From: Bacillota bacterium
Lineage (GTDB): Bacteria; Bacillota; Clostridia; Acetivibrionales; DSM-1351
Assembly: GCA_023400235.1 (NCBI GenBank)
Contig: JAEXFI010000045.1
Location: 248,001-312,000 of the forward strand
Direction of reading: 5' to 3'
DNA length: 64,000 nucleotides
Under the pieces are notes generated by a model. It was not told the origin of the DNA and ran no database searches. It saw only the letters and a list, made by a program, of their open reading frames with translations. Each line of letters opens with the position of its first letter. The stretch's first letter is position 1. Positions 63,680-64,000 of this stretch are shown here, piece after piece. The translations under genes were made by a program, and so were the position numbers.

Positions 63680-64000
63680 TTATTTTTTCAGGATTCCTGC
63701 AAACCGTCCCAAATATCTGTTTTTAAATGCAACAGCCTCTTCAACCTTCAAAAGCATGGTACAGCCGAAATAAATCCCAGCCCCCAACACTATCTCCGCT
63801 GCCAGCACGGAAATTTCGATGATTTTTGAATGCATGGAATAAGTCTGTGTAAAGTCCACTGGTATAAGCCTGTCCAAAGCAAATATTACAAGCCCCATAA
63901 CCGCCGCAGCCTCCAGCAGCTTGAAAGAGTATTTCAGCAGTCCCCTCCACTGCATTCCGTTCATTCTTTTAGACAATATGTACATCATAACCGTCATGTT
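63680..64000 (-). CDS. murJ: C-terminal part of a MurJ/MviN-like lipid II flippase
   Basis: The frame is open to the right edge; stop at 63680. Three hydrophobic segments with basic loops (FKNRYLGRFAGILKK at the end), as in the last helices of MOP-family flippases. The name is based on shape and context only. Confidence 0.5.
   Translation of the reverse strand, partial: NMTVMMYILSKRMNGMQWRGLLKYSFKLLEAAAVMGLVIFALDRLIPVDFTQTYSMHSKIIEISVLAAEIVLGAGIYFGCTMLLKVEEAVAFKNRYLGRFAGILKK

Noticed and set aside
1..64000. CRISPR arrays, tRNA or rRNA genes, prophage or intact transposase genes
   Set aside because: No repeat-spacer pattern, cloverleaf with CCA end, rRNA sequence, integrase or transposase was found.

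Overview
The window looks like chromosomal DNA of an anaerobic, spore-forming, low-G+C Firmicute. It most resembles clostridial cluster III (Ruminiclostridium/Acetivibrio-like), but the genus is an inference from gene content and codon style only. Support comes from oxygen-sensitive enzymes (class III ribonucleotide reductase, many Fe-S and radical-SAM proteins), spoVS with a sigma-H-type promoter, a coat-like protein behind a sigma-K-type promoter, FapR/LexA/NrdR operators of Gram-positive type and strong AGGAGG ribosome sites. No rRNA, tRNA, CRISPR array or intact insertion sequence was seen.

Region 1 (1-16337, all minus strand) is the striking part. One same-strand block of about 18 tightly spaced genes starts at a consensus promoter (16309-16337). 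In transcription order it reads: yezD-like, nifB, a NifX-like cofactor carrier, a NifH-like reductase, a NifD-like and a NifK-like subunit, metN, metI, metQ, a second NifX-like gene, mccB-like, mccA-like, metY, ssuA, ssuC, ssuB, a TauE/SafE-type membrane protein, and a gene cut by the left edge. A nitrogenase-like enzyme is thus wired into organosulfur uptake and cysteine/methionine synthesis. No nifE, nifN or nifV is present. This matches the idea of a methylthio-alkane reductase (C-S bond cleavage giving methanethiol, which MetY can fix into methionine). A MarR-type regulator and a divergent atypical 2[4Fe-4S] ferredoxin with two near-identical palindromic operators lie just upstream (16362-17305).

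Region 2 (17391-22838) is a branched-chain amino-acid-type ABC transporter operon, livJ-livH-livM-livG-livF, with a CBS-ACT regulator gene at its end. Region 3 (22979-27714) is the ylxM-ffh-rpsP-khpA-rimM-trmD translation/secretion cluster plus a NYN/LOTUS protein; rplS is missing after trmD. Region 4 (27859-34523) has an OPT transporter with a type II pantothenate kinase (plus strand) and nrdD-nrdG under NrdR boxes, then a DUF1540 gene. Region 5 (34634-45802) has ydbC, a ROK kinase, a KimA-like potassium transporter, a UPF0182 membrane protein, ftsY and smc. Region 6 (45961-52192) has redox proteins, a coat protein, a superoxide dismutase, spoVS, an Elp3-like radical-SAM protein and rnc. Region 7 (52309-58598) is the fatty-acid operon fapR-plsX-fabH-fabD-fabG-acpP-fabF with a FapR operator. 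Region 8 (58880-64000) holds pgsA, rimO, a hotdog thioesterase, recX, recA (with LexA box) and the 3' end of a MurJ-like flippase.

A dispersed structured repeat of about 80-120 bp occurs three times (13321-13440, 18033-18113, 41020-41140). Each copy sits between two co-directional genes immediately before a start codon and supplies the downstream gene's ribosome-binding site; two of the copies also contain an open small reading frame.
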